Assembly: GCF_004361855.1 (NCBI RefSeq)
Contig: NZ_SNWQ01000023.1
Coordinates: forward strand, 40,409 to 104,408
DNA: 64,000 nucleotides
From: Kribbella caucasensis
GTDB taxonomy: Bacteria; Actinomycetota; Actinomycetes; Propionibacteriales; Kribbellaceae
Direction: 5' to 3'
Made by a program: the position numbers and the translations under genes. The notes under the pieces are model-generated. The model ran no database searches. It was not told the origin of the DNA and saw nothing but the letters and a program-made list of their open reading frames with translations. This document shows, in pieces, positions 1-8,628 of the stretch (position 1 is its first letter; each line of letters starts with the position of its first letter).

Positions 1-200
1 GGCGCTCCCAGGTGGTTGCGCGGTGGGCGGCGGTGGCGGTGATCGTGTCGCAGCCGATCCATTTCGTGGCCGCGGTGATCGTCCCGAATCACACGCTCGA
101 CCTGATCGGCTGGGGTCTGCAGGCAGCCGGGTTCGCCGCGGTGGGGTTGGCGATCCTGCGACTGCGCAACGACGAGTGGGACCTGCCGACGCTGCCCTAA
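1..200 (+). CDS. C-terminal end of a membrane protein (partial)
   Basis: The reading frame is open from the left edge of the window and stops with TAA at 198-200, so only the last ~66 residues are seen. They contain one or two hydrophobic helices (the stretch beginning AAVAVIVSQPIHFVAAVIVP and a second one around GLQAAGFAAVGLAILRL) followed by a short charged tail. This fits the end of a small polytopic membrane protein. The family cannot be named from this fragment. The real start lies outside the window; the GTG at 12 is internal. Confidence 0.6.
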   Translation, partial: RSQVVARWAAVAVIVSQPIHFVAAVIVPNHTLDLIGWGLQAAGFAAVGLAILRLRNDEWDLPTLP

Positions 201-269
201 CGGGCAAATCAGGTCGGGGTTGCGGCGAGTCCGGCGCTACATTGAGTCAGGTTCAACGAGGGGGAGAAC

Positions 270-1094
270 ATGACGGAGATGGCAGCGCCGGACGAGTCGC
301 TGGGTAGTTTCAAACTGGAAGACGCGCACGAGCAGGACGCGGCCCAGCTCGCGATGATCCTGGATCTGCTCGCCGCCAAACCCGCTATCCAGACCTTGAA
401 GGCCTGGGCGGTGGAGCAGCTCGATCCGCGACCGGGGGAGACCGCCGCCGACATCGGCTCCGGCACCGGCGAGGACGTCGCCGACCTGGCCGCCCGGGTG
501 AGCCCCGGCGGCCGAGCTGTCGGCGTAGAGCCCAGCCCCGGCCTCCGCGCCGAAGCCGCCCGCCGCGTTCCTGGGCTGGACTTCGTCGACGGTGACGCGT
601 TGTCCTTGCCCTTCGAGGATGAGGCTTTCAATTTGATCCGCTGCGAGCGGGTACTGCAGCATCTAAATGAACCGTCGAAGGCCGTCGCCGAGATGGTCCG
701 GGTCCTCAAACCCGGCGGCCGGATCGCCCTGATCGACACCGACTGGTCGACCGCGATCCTGCACCCGGTCGACCCGGAGGTGTACGGCCGCATCGTCGGC
801 ATCTTCTTCGCCGAAGCCGCCAACCCGTACTCCGGCCGCACGTTGCGCGGCCTGCTCGCCGAGACCGGCCTCACCATCACCGGCGAGACGGCGGCGACCT
901 GGATCGAACCCCAGGAAGGTGGCCGCGAGGGGTTCGTCGCCATGCTCGGTCAACGGGCCGCGGCGGCCGGCGCGATCACTCAGACGGAAGCCGACGCGTT
1001 CCGGACCGGCATCACCGAAGCAGCCGGCCGCGGCGCCTTCCACCTGTCGGTCACGATGTTCGCGGTCTCGGCGATCAAAGGCCCTGCTGCTTGA
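270..1094 (+). CDS. SAM-dependent class I methyltransferase
   Basis: A 274-residue cytoplasmic enzyme expected to move a methyl group from S-adenosylmethionine to an unknown small molecule. SAM-binding motif I is clear (ADIGSGTGED, residue ~66), followed by an acidic residue after strand 2 (VGVEPSP), a motif II/III region (FVDGDALSLPFEDEAFNLI) and the LKPGGRIALID post-motif typical of the UbiE/Methyltransf_11 group. The start is supported by a strong purine-rich ribosome site (GAGGGGGAGA) just before the ATG. Its 3' end overlaps the convergent hydrolase gene by 20 nt. The substrate cannot be told from sequence, and no pathway partner is adjacent. Confidence 0.88.
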   Translation: MTEMAAPDESLGSFKLEDAHEQDAAQLAMILDLLAAKPAIQTLKAWAVEQLDPRPGETAADIGSGTGEDVADLAARVSPGGRAVGVEPSPGLRAEAARRVPGLDFVDGDALSLPFEDEAFNLIRCERVLQHLNEPSKAVAEMVRVLKPGGRIALIDTDWSTAILHPVDPEVYGRIVGIFFAEAANPYSGRTLRGLLAETGLTITGETAATWIEPQEGGREGFVAMLGQRAAAAGAITQTEADAFRTGITEAAGRGAFHLSVTMFAVSAIKGPAA

Positions 1095-2127
1095 GGAAGC
1101 TGACGGTGCGCGCCATCGAGGTCGGCCAGGCCGGTCCGAAGGCGTGCTCCTCGCCCGGATAGGTGTACATCGTCGCGTTCTTGCCGGCCGCCTTGAGTGC
1201 GGCGAGGGTCTCGCTGGACCAGGCGATCGGGCAGGTCGAGTCGGATTCACCGTGGTGGATCAGCACCGGCTCGGTCACCCGGTCGAAGAAGTTGACCGCC
1301 GACAGGTTTCGCCAGAACGCCGGGTTGCGCGCCGGCTCGCCGTACGTCCGCAGGATGGTGGTCGCGATCGGCCGTTCGTTGCGGACCCAGCGGTTGAAGT
1401 TGTCGATGGCATCGGAGCTGACCGGCGCGAACACCACGCCGGCCTTGACCAGCCCGGGTTGCGCGACCAGGACGTTGTACGTGATCCCGCCGCCCATCGA
1501 CCGGCCGAGCAGCCCGATCCGCTCGGGGTCGACGTACTGCGAGGTCCGCAGCGCGTGCACCGCGTTGATCACGTCCTCGGTGTACCCGAGCCGCAGGTCG
1601 AGCTCGGACTGTGGATCGTCCGACGACTGCGCGTGGTTGCGGTAATCGGTGTGCAGTACGACGTAGCCGCGGCGGGCCAGGTAGTCCTGCTCGCGCATCA
1701 GGCCGCGTCCGTTCGTGTAGATCGCGGGGTCGATGTATCCGTGGTTCAGCACGAGGGCTGGATGGGGTCCTGGCGTGCTCGGGACGTTCATGATGCCGGA
1801 GATCGTCAGCGAACCACTGGAGTACGTCACGTAGTACCGGGTGTACGCCGCGTTGCGCGCGAGCACCCGGCCGAGGCGGAGATTGCGGCCGTCGTACTGC
1901 TTCGTCATCAGCGCTTGTAGCGAGACGGCGTGCGGCGGCGCGGTCGTCTGCGTTGCGGACGGGGTTGGTGTCGGTGTTGATGGGGGCGGAGCGGATGACG
2001 GGGCAGGCGTGGAGGGGGCCGCGCTCGGCGATGGCGCAGGGGGTGCCGCGTCGTCGGTCGAAGTACAGGCGACAGCAGCCGCCATCGCGAACACGGTGAG
2101 GCCCGCCCACGTCATCCGCCGCTTCAT
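1075..2127 (-). CDS. lipoprotein alpha/beta hydrolase (prolyl-oligopeptidase/dienelactone-hydrolase-like)
   Basis: A 350-residue exported hydrolase. From the chosen ATG (MKRRMTW) it has a classic lipoprotein signal peptide ending in a lipobox (AAAVAC, Cys ~21), then a Pro/Ser/Thr-rich linker to about residue 65 and the catalytic domain. The nucleophile elbow GRSMGG, the acid in HHGESDSTC and the terminal His in GEEHAF form the triad in the normal order. An in-frame start 19 codons upstream would bury the signal peptide, so it was rejected. The protein is probably anchored outside the membrane and acts on esters or peptides; the substrate is unknown. It is divergent from the carbohydrate locus at 2276. 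Confidence 0.85.
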   Translation of the reverse strand: MKRRMTWAGLTVFAMAAAVACTSTDDAAPPAPSPSAAPSTPAPSSAPPPSTPTPTPSATQTTAPPHAVSLQALMTKQYDGRNLRLGRVLARNAAYTRYYVTYSSGSLTISGIMNVPSTPGPHPALVLNHGYIDPAIYTNGRGLMREQDYLARRGYVVLHTDYRNHAQSSDDPQSELDLRLGYTEDVINAVHALRTSQYVDPERIGLLGRSMGGGITYNVLVAQPGLVKAGVVFAPVSSDAIDNFNRWVRNERPIATTILRTYGEPARNPAFWRNLSAVNFFDRVTEPVLIHHGESDSTCPIAWSSETLAALKAAGKNATMYTYPGEEHAFGPAWPTSMARTVSFLKQQGL

Positions 2128-2221
2128 GCCCCAAGTCTGCGGCTGCCCCTCCGAAAGCCGACCGAAAATCCCCACAACGATCACCGTTCACAGAAAGACT
2201 AACACCAGCTCTTGCCTCTCA

Positions 2222-2239
2222 TGCAATCTTGTCTAACAA
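2222..2239. promoter_or_regulatory. candidate FadR-type GntR operator before the hydrolase block
   Basis: The site TGCAATCTTGTCTAACAA contains TTGTCTAACAA, which fits the FadR/FCD consensus TNGTNNNACNA exactly. The same 18-nt pattern (TGCAANNTTGTCNAACAA) recurs at 7176-7193 before the binding-protein gene, and an FCD GntR gene closes the locus at 11430. Binding by that regulator is inferred. Confidence 0.55.
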
Positions 2240-2275
2240 TCTGAGGATCACCTCGCCGACCTGGAGGTTCCGCCG

Positions 2276-4384
2276 ATGCGTACTGAACCCGAGCAGACTC
2301 TGACCCACGGCGGCGGCCGGAGCCCGGATTGGCCGGAGCGGGCGACGCGCTGGGCGCAGATCACGCTCGCCGAGGACGATCCGCTGCACTTCGACGCGGA
2401 CTTCTGGCTGGACCTGATGCGGGACAGCAAGTCGAACGCGACCTGCATCAGCGCGGGCGGCTACATCGCCTACTACCCGACCCAGCTCGAGTACCACTAC
2501 CGCAGCAAGTACCTCGGCGACACCGACCCGTTCGGCACCCTCGTCGAGGGCGCGCGCCGGCTCGGCATGAGCGTGATGGCCCGCGTCGACCCGCACGCCG
2601 TCCACGCCGACGCGGCCACGGCGCACCCCGAGTGGCTCGCTCGCGACCTCGACGGCAACCCGCGCGAGCACTGGTCGTATCCCGACATCTGGCTGACCTG
2701 CGCGTTCACCGGCTACCACCGCGAGTTCATCACCGAGGTGGTCCGCGAGATCGTCCGCGAGTACGACGTGGACTCGGTCTTCGCGAACCGCTGGGAAGGG
2801 TACGGCGGCATCTCCTACAGCGAGTCCGCGCGCAAGTCGTTCCGCGACGAGACCGGCCTCGACCTACCGGTCAAGGAGCACGCCGAGGGCTGGCACGAGT
2901 ACGTCGATTGGCGCCGTCGGCAACTGAGCCGGCTGGTGACGATCTGGGACCGCGCGGTCCGCGACATCCGCCCGCACGCCCGCTTCATCCCGAACCTCGG
3001 TGCCCTCGCGGCGCGCGACCTCGACCGCGACCTGGTCGAGGACCACTGCCCGATCTTCATCATCGACAAGCAGGGCCGGTCCGGGATCGAGGCGCCCTGG
3101 GCGGCCGGCCGCAACGGCAAACGCAATCGCGGCGTCTTCCCCGATCGCCCCGTCCGGCTGATCACCTCGGTCGGTCCCGAGCACCACGAGTACCGCTGGA
3201 AGGACTCGGTCGCACCCGCCGAAGAGGTGAAGACCTGGATCGTCGACGGGTTCGCCCAGGGCGCGTTGCCGTGGTTCACCAAGTTCAACGCGAGCGTCCC
3301 CGACCAGCGCTGGGTGCCGCCGATCCTCGAGGCCTTCAACCTGCACGCCCAGGTCGAACCGGTGCTACGGGACTTGAAGATCACTGCCGAAGTCGCGCTC
3401 CTCGATCCCAGCCGCGCGGGCCAGCTCAGGGTGCTCGACCGCACCGGCCAGCAGCACGAGGACGGCTTCTACCAGGCACTCGTCGAGGCCCGGGTGCCGT
3501 TCGAGTTCATCTCCGACCAGATCCTCTCCGCGGAACGCCTCAGCCCGTTCAAGGTGATCGTGCTCGCCAACGCCGAACAGCTCAGCGACGACCAGTGCGC
3601 AGTACTGAGCCGGTACGTCGAAGCCGGCGGCTCCCTCGTCGCGGCGTACCAGAGCTCCCTGTACGACGAACGCGGGGAGGCGCGCGACGACTTCGGTCTC
3701 GCGGACGTGCTCGGGGTTCGGCTGAAGGAGCCGGGCCGGGCGGTGAAGAACAACTACATCGCGTTGACCGGCGACCATCGGCTGACCGAGGGCTTCGCTG
3801 ACACGACCCGGATCATCGGCGGCACCGAGATCCTTGGGGTCGAGGCGAAGCCGGGCGCGGTGGTGCCGTTCCGGTTCATCCCCGACTTCCCGGACCTGCC
3901 GATGGAGGAGGTCTACCAGCGGGCGGATCCGGATCGGCCGGCGGTTGTCTGCCAGGAGTTCGAGGCCGGGGGCCGGGTCGTCTACTTCCCCTTCAACCTG
4001 GGCGCGATCTTCTGGGAGGCGCTGCAGTCCGACCACGGCCGGCTGATCGCCAACGCCGTCGCCTGGGCGCTGAACAAAGCCCCCGAGGTGACGGTCGAAG
4101 GCGCTGGGCTGGTCGACGTCGCAGTACGCCGGGGGGAGGCGGAAGTGGCCGTTGCCTTGGTCAACCTTACGAACCCGATGGCGATGCGCGGGCCGATCCG
4201 CGAGACCCTCCCGCTGCCGCCGCAGACGGTGTCGGTTGCGATTCCGCCCGGCCGGCAAGTCAAGGCCAGGCTGCTCGTCGCGGGAGTCGACGTGGAACCG
4301 AGCATCGAGAACGGCCGGGCAGTCGTCACGATCCCGACCGCCGGACTGCTGGAGATCGTGCATCTGGACTGGAGGCAGCGATGA
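2276..4384 (+). CDS. glycoside-hydrolase-like protein, TIM barrel plus beta-galactosidase-trimerization-like domain (A)
   Basis: A 702-residue protein with no signal peptide. Residues ~25-360 look like a TIM barrel of the clan that holds GH42-type and other amylase-like hydrolases: alternating hydrophobic strands and helices, FGTLVEGARRLGMSVMARVDPH as a barrel strand, and acidic motifs such as NRWEGYGG. Residues ~370-600 resemble the trimerization domain of beta-galactosidases, a glutamine-amidotransferase-like fold (VALLDPSRAGQ, VIVLANAEQLSDDQ, YVEAGGSLVAAY). A C-terminal beta domain follows. It is a distant paralog of the protein at 5226. It likely cleaves oligosaccharides brought in by the transporter encoded downstream. 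Catalytic residues and substrate were not established. The stop overlaps the next start (ATGA). Confidence 0.75.
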   Translation: MRTEPEQTLTHGGGRSPDWPERATRWAQITLAEDDPLHFDADFWLDLMRDSKSNATCISAGGYIAYYPTQLEYHYRSKYLGDTDPFGTLVEGARRLGMSVMARVDPHAVHADAATAHPEWLARDLDGNPREHWSYPDIWLTCAFTGYHREFITEVVREIVREYDVDSVFANRWEGYGGISYSESARKSFRDETGLDLPVKEHAEGWHEYVDWRRRQLSRLVTIWDRAVRDIRPHARFIPNLGALAARDLDRDLVEDHCPIFIIDKQGRSGIEAPWAAGRNGKRNRGVFPDRPVRLITSVGPEHHEYRWKDSVAPAEEVKTWIVDGFAQGALPWFTKFNASVPDQRWVPPILEAFNLHAQVEPVLRDLKITAEVALLDPSRAGQLRVLDRTGQQHEDGFYQALVEARVPFEFISDQILSAERLSPFKVIVLANAEQLSDDQCAVLSRYVEAGGSLVAAYQSSLYDERGEARDDFGLADVLGVRLKEPGRAVKNNYIALTGDHRLTEGFADTTRIIGGTEILGVEAKPGAVVPFRFIPDFPDLPMEEVYQRADPDRPAVVCQEFEAGGRVVYFPFNLGAIFWEALQSDHGRLIANAVAWALNKAPEVTVEGAGLVDVAVRRGEAEVAVALVNLTNPMAMRGPIRETLPLPPQTVSVAIPPGRQVKARLLVAGVDVEPSIENGRAVVTIPTAGLLEIVHLDWRQR

Positions 4385-5229
4385 GGATCGGCTTCGTCGG
4401 GCTCGGCGTGATGGGCCGGCCGATGGCGGCGAACCTGGTTGCCGCAGGCCACGAACTGTCCTTGTACCGAGGCAAGCCGGGTCTGGACGGTCACCACTGT
4501 GAGTCGGCGGTGGAGGTCGCCGAGCGGGCTGAGGTGGTCGTCCTGATGCTGCCGGACACGCCGGACGTCGAGGGTGCGTTGTTCGGTGCGGACGGCGTCG
4601 CCGAAGGGCTGAAGCCGGGGTCTCTGGTGATCGACATGAGCTCGATCTCGCCGACCGCGACGAAGTCGTTCGCACAGCGGATCGAGGCCCTCGGCGCGGA
4701 CTACCTGGACGCGCCGGTGTCCGGCGGCGAGGTCGGCGCGCGGGATGCCACGCTGACGATCATGGTCGGCGGCCGGCCCGAGGTGTTCGAGCGGGCGCAA
4801 CCGATCCTCGAGACACTCGGCAAGAACATCACATTGATCGGCGGGACGGGCGCGGGCCAGACCGCGAAGGTGGCGAACCAGATCATCGTCGGGCTGACCA
4901 TCGAGGCGGTGGCGGAGGCGTTGCTGTTCGCCGAGAAGGCCGGCGCCGACCCGGCCGTCGTACGGGAGGCCCTGATGGGCGGGTTCGCCTCGTCGCGGAT
5001 CCTCGAGCTGCACGGCGAGCGGATGATCAACCAGACCTTCGAGCCGGGCTTCCGGATCCGCCTGCACCGCAAGGATCTCGGCCTCGCTGTCCAGGCGGCC
5101 GCGGAACTCGACCTGGCGTTGCCGAACACAGCCGCGACCCAGCAGTTGATGAATGCGGCGATCGCGGACGGCGACGGCGACCTTGACCACTCAGTCCTAT
5201 ATCGGACGTTACTGCGGGGGCGGTCATGA
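4381..5229 (+). CDS. NAD(P)-dependent 3-hydroxyisobutyrate-dehydrogenase-family oxidoreductase
   Basis: A 282-residue member of the beta-hydroxyacid dehydrogenase family (3-hydroxyisobutyrate, tartronate semialdehyde and 6-phosphogluconate type). The N-terminal Rossmann motif GLGVMGRPMAANL is followed by the family signature DAPVSGGEVGA, and the catalytic lysine lies in AKVANQIIVG (Lys ~162). The C-terminal helical domain carries RLHRKDLGLA. The length is normal. It is joined by 4-nt ATGA overlaps to the glycosidase-like genes on both sides, so it is translated as part of one operon and probably reduces or oxidises a breakdown product of the sugar handled here. A sugar-acid or semialdehyde substrate is an inference. 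Confidence 0.88.
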   Translation: MRIGFVGLGVMGRPMAANLVAAGHELSLYRGKPGLDGHHCESAVEVAERAEVVVLMLPDTPDVEGALFGADGVAEGLKPGSLVIDMSSISPTATKSFAQRIEALGADYLDAPVSGGEVGARDATLTIMVGGRPEVFERAQPILETLGKNITLIGGTGAGQTAKVANQIIVGLTIEAVAEALLFAEKAGADPAVVREALMGGFASSRILELHGERMINQTFEPGFRIRLHRKDLGLAVQAAAELDLALPNTAATQQLMNAAIADGDGDLDHSVLYRTLLRGRS

Positions 5230-7163
5230 CGCGGCTCTGGTGGCAGGACCCGTTCCGGATGTTCCAGACCAACCTGCGCGAGATCGACGCCGGTCTGGAC
5301 GTGGAGGAGGTGCTGGACTACCTGGTGGAGTTCGGCGCCGACACCTGGCTGCTGAGCGTCGGCGGCATCCTGTCGAACTACCCGACCGATCTCGAGTTCC
5401 AGACCCGCAACCCGTACCTGGCGCAGCGAGCGTCCGGCGACCTGGTCGGTGACGCGGTGAAGGCGGCGAACCGGCGCGGGGTCCGGGTGATGGGCCGGAT
5501 GGACTTCTCCAAGATCGACCACCGCCGGGCCGAGCAGCACCCGGACTGGTGTTTCGTGGACGCCGCCGGTGATCCGCAGGTCTACAACGGCCTGACCAGC
5601 GTCTGCCCGAGCGGCGGCTACTACCAGGTGAAGCTGTTCGAGGTGCTCGACGAGGTGCTCGACCGCTATCCGATCGACGGCTTCTTCTGCAACTGGATGT
5701 CGTTCAACGAGGTCGACTACAGCCGCCGGTACCGCGGGGTCTGCCATTGCCTCGCCTGCACCACCCGGTACGCCGAGTACGCGCCGGGCGAGTCGCTGCC
5801 GGAGGGCAAGGAGTCGCCCGGGTACGAGACCTGGCAACGGTTCGCCCGGGAAGTCCTGGCCGACCTGACCGGGCGGATCCGGGACCACCTGGCTCGCCGC
5901 CGGCCCGAGGCGCCGCTCGTGCTGGGGGATCGGGCGGACATCGTGTTCCACGAGGCGAACAACGCGGTCGGGCGGCCGCTGTGGCACCACCGGACCAGCG
6001 AACACGTCAGCGCCGCGAAGACGTACCGTCCGACCGTGCCGGTGCTGACCAACTCGGTCGGCTTCGTGGACATGCCGTACCGGTCGGCGGGGGAGGAGCC
6101 GCACCACTTCGCGCAGTACTTGCTGCAGGCAATCGCTCGTGGGGCGAACCCGTCCACCTACATCATGGGGACGCCGTCCGACAGCCCTTATGCGTGCTTG
6201 AAGATCGCCGGTGAGCTGACCAGGTTCCACCGGGATCACCACGAGGTCTATCGCGAACTCGTGCCGGCGGCGGAGACCCTGCTCGTCCGGCCCGACCAGT
6301 TCAAGCATGGGGCGGCGCGCGAGTTCCAGGGGCTGTACCTCGCGTTGCTCCAGCGGCACGTGCCGTTCGACGTACTCCCCGAGGAGCGGATCGCGGAGGT
6401 CGACCTGAGCCGCTACCGAGCTGTCGTACTGCCCGATCTCGGCTCGCTCTCACCGTCGGCGTCTCCAGCGATCGACTCGTACTGCGAAGCCGGTGGCGCA
6501 GTGGTTGCTACCGGCAACAGTGGAGTGGTCGCGGACGCGATTCGGTTGCGGTGTCTGCCGGCTCGGCGGCGGCTGGCCAGTCACGACACCGAGGAGGCGA
6601 CGCGATCGCTGCACCTGCGCGGTGATTCGGAGATCGTTCCGGTGGTCGGCGCGTTCGATCTGGTCGAACCGAAACCGGAGGCCGAGCTCGGACTGCTCGC
6701 GCTGTCGAGAGCGCCGTACGGGCCGCCGGAGAAGTGTCACGGTCACTGGGAGCTTGACCATCCGGGGCGGCTCCGGGCGCGGTACGGGGAAGGCCGGGCG
6801 GTGATGCTGCCGTGGACCGTCGGACGTGCCTATCGGGAGGTGGGGCTGTCGGCGCATCGCGACCTGTTCGTCGACGACGTGATGTGGGCGGGTGGGCCGC
6901 AGGTCGAGTCGGGGCTGCCGGAGCAGGTTGAGATCGTCGTCGGTCGGTCCGCGGCCGGCACAGTGATCCACCTGCTGAATCGGTCCGGCGATGCGGACCA
7001 ACGCTTCGCCGAGCCGTTGCCGATCGCGCGGACCTGGCTGGCGGTACCCGGAACTGCGGTCGAGGTGGAGGCGCTGCGAGCCGGCGAGCGCCTGCCGGTG
7101 GTTGACGGGCGGATGCAGCTGCCCGAGATCGGGCTGTTCGAGGTGCTGGTCGTCCGGTCGTAA
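5226..7163 (+). CDS. glycoside-hydrolase-like protein, TIM barrel plus trimerization-like domain (B)
   Basis: A 645-residue paralog of the protein at 2276. The barrel keeps matching positions: SVGGILSNYPTDLEF corresponds to SAGGYIAYYPTQLEY, and GVRVMGRMDFSKI to GMSVMARVDPHAV. FFCNWMSFNEVDYS is a candidate active-site loop, and a Cys pair (CHCLAC) is present that the first copy lacks and could bind a metal. Residues ~350-500 form the amidotransferase-like trimerization region (EVDLSRYRAVVLPDLGSLS). There is no signal peptide, so it acts in the cytoplasm. It may act on a different linkage from the first copy. It starts inside the stop of the dehydrogenase gene (ATGA). Confidence 0.75.
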   Translation: MTRLWWQDPFRMFQTNLREIDAGLDVEEVLDYLVEFGADTWLLSVGGILSNYPTDLEFQTRNPYLAQRASGDLVGDAVKAANRRGVRVMGRMDFSKIDHRRAEQHPDWCFVDAAGDPQVYNGLTSVCPSGGYYQVKLFEVLDEVLDRYPIDGFFCNWMSFNEVDYSRRYRGVCHCLACTTRYAEYAPGESLPEGKESPGYETWQRFAREVLADLTGRIRDHLARRRPEAPLVLGDRADIVFHEANNAVGRPLWHHRTSEHVSAAKTYRPTVPVLTNSVGFVDMPYRSAGEEPHHFAQYLLQAIARGANPSTYIMGTPSDSPYACLKIAGELTRFHRDHHEVYRELVPAAETLLVRPDQFKHGAAREFQGLYLALLQRHVPFDVLPEERIAEVDLSRYRAVVLPDLGSLSPSASPAIDSYCEAGGAVVATGNSGVVADAIRLRCLPARRRLASHDTEEATRSLHLRGDSEIVPVVGAFDLVEPKPEAELGLLALSRAPYGPPEKCHGHWELDHPGRLRARYGEGRAVMLPWTVGRAYREVGLSAHRDLFVDDVMWAGGPQVESGLPEQVEIVVGRSAAGTVIHLLNRSGDADQRFAEPLPIARTWLAVPGTAVEVEALRAGERLPVVDGRMQLPEIGLFEVLVVRS

Positions 7164-7175
7164 TCCGGACAGACT

Positions 7176-7193
7176 TGCAAGATTGTCAAACAA
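7176..7193. promoter_or_regulatory. candidate FadR-type GntR operator before the ABC transporter
   Basis: TGCAAGATTGTCAAACAA matches the site at 2222-2239 at 15 of 18 positions, and its core TTGTCAAACAA fits TNGTNNNACNA. It lies ~110 nt before the binding-protein gene. A possible -35 (TTGACC, 7208-7213) follows it. This suggests that the transporter genes have their own GntR-controlled promoter. Confidence 0.55.
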
Positions 7194-7301
7194 CTATGCA
7201 TGACCTCTTGACCGTCATGTGATCGAAACAAACAATGATCGGAAACCGCCTGCCCGGGGGTCTACAGGGCGAACCCGACAGCTGAGGAACGGGAGATCGT
7301 G

Positions 7302-8621
7302 ATGACCGGACTTGATCGGCGAGGGTTTCTGAAGCTCGCCCTGGGAACGACGGCGGCCGGACTGTCGGCCGCTGCGGTGGCCGGCTGCGGTGGTAGCGGC
7401 GGTGGTGCGGGGTCGGGCGGAAGCGGCAAGACCACGCTGCGGTACGCCTGGTGGGGCAACAACATCCGGCAGCAGAACTACACCAAGGCGCTGCAGCAGT
7501 TCAGCGCGGCGAACAGCGAGATCGGGATCGAGCCGGAGTTCGCCGAGTACACGGCGTTCCAGGAGCGGATGACGACGCAGATCGCGGCCCGGGACGTACC
7601 GGACATCTTCTGGATCGCCTCACCGCAGGTGATGACCTACCACAAGAACAAGCTGTACCGGAAGCTGGACGACATCCCGACGCTGAGCTGGGCCGACTAC
7701 AGCCAGCAGGACCTGGACACGTTCAAGCTCGGCGGTGAACTGAACACGCTGCCGTTCGGGATCTTCGTCCCGGTGATCCGCTACAACGAGACCGTCGCGA
7801 AGGCCGACGGCGTCACCTTCCCGGCCGAGGGTTCCGGCTGGACCTGGGACTCGCTCGCCGAACTGCTCGTTGCCTACAGCAAGGACAACCCGGGGAAGCG
7901 GAAGGGAGCGGCGTACCTGCCGGACCACGACCTCACCTTCGAAGCGTGGTTGCGGCAGCGCGGCGAGCAGTTGTGGACCGAGGACGGGAAGGTCGGCTTC
8001 ACGGTCGAAGGCGTGGCCAGCTGGATCGACTGGTGGGAGAAGTTGCGCAAGGCCGGGGCGACGTTGTCGCTCAGCGAGCAGGAGGGGATGGGCCCGGACT
8101 GGGCTCTGGTCGGCAAGAAGACTCTGGTTGCCTTCGGCAACTCGAACCACATCATCGACGACGCCAAGATGTTCCCGAAGGAGCGGTTCCGGCTCCGCGC
8201 GATGCCGATCGACGCCAGTGCCGTCGACGGCCACAAGTACCTGTACTTCCCGCGGATGGCGATCTACCAGCGGGTCGACGACGACAAGCTCGAGGCGGCC
8301 GGCAAGCTGCTGAACTACAACGTCAACACCGCCGAGATGCTGAAGACGGTCCGGCTGACCATGGGCGCGCCGGTCAACCCGAAGGTCGCCGAGGCGTCGA
8401 AGGAGTTCGCCAGCCAGGACGAGAAGGAGATGCTGGCCGTCGTCGAGAAGGACCGGGCCGCGCAGCGCAAACCGCGGTACGAGGCGCCGCCCGGGTCGAG
8501 CACCTGGCGGACCACGATGGCCCGGGTGTGCGAGGAGATCGCGCTCGGCCGGACCACCGTGCCGGACGGGGCGAAGAAACTCGTCGAGGAGATCACCGCC
8601 GGGATCAAGCGGGCCGAGTGA
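7302..8621 (+). CDS. sugar ABC transporter substrate-binding lipoprotein
   Basis: A 439-residue extracellular solute-binding protein (family 1). The signal region carries a twin-arginine-like motif (DRRGFLKLA) and a lipobox (AVAGC, Cys ~28), so it is probably exported folded and lipid-anchored. A Gly/Ser linker precedes the mature domain, which has the TTLRYAWWGNN strand and the FQERMTTQIAARDVPDIFW segment typical of carbohydrate-binding proteins. ATG at 7302 was preferred over GTG at 7299 because the GGGAG ribosome site at 7291 is then well spaced. The two permeases follow at once. No ATPase gene is nearby, so a shared MsmK/MsiK-type ATPase is probably used. Confidence 0.92.
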   Translation: MTGLDRRGFLKLALGTTAAGLSAAAVAGCGGSGGGAGSGGSGKTTLRYAWWGNNIRQQNYTKALQQFSAANSEIGIEPEFAEYTAFQERMTTQIAARDVPDIFWIASPQVMTYHKNKLYRKLDDIPTLSWADYSQQDLDTFKLGGELNTLPFGIFVPVIRYNETVAKADGVTFPAEGSGWTWDSLAELLVAYSKDNPGKRKGAAYLPDHDLTFEAWLRQRGEQLWTEDGKVGFTVEGVASWIDWWEKLRKAGATLSLSEQEGMGPDWALVGKKTLVAFGNSNHIIDDAKMFPKERFRLRAMPIDASAVDGHKYLYFPRMAIYQRVDDDKLEAAGKLLNYNVNTAEMLKTVRLTMGAPVNPKVAEASKEFASQDEKEMLAVVEKDRAAQRKPRYEAPPGSSTWRTTMARVCEEIALGRTTVPDGAKKLVEEITAGIKRAE

Positions 8622-8628
8622 TCAGCCG

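Noticed and set aside
4701..6359. 552-codon open frame on the minus strand
   Set aside because: Antisense to the dehydrogenase and hydrolase B genes. Composition is that of a frame shadow.
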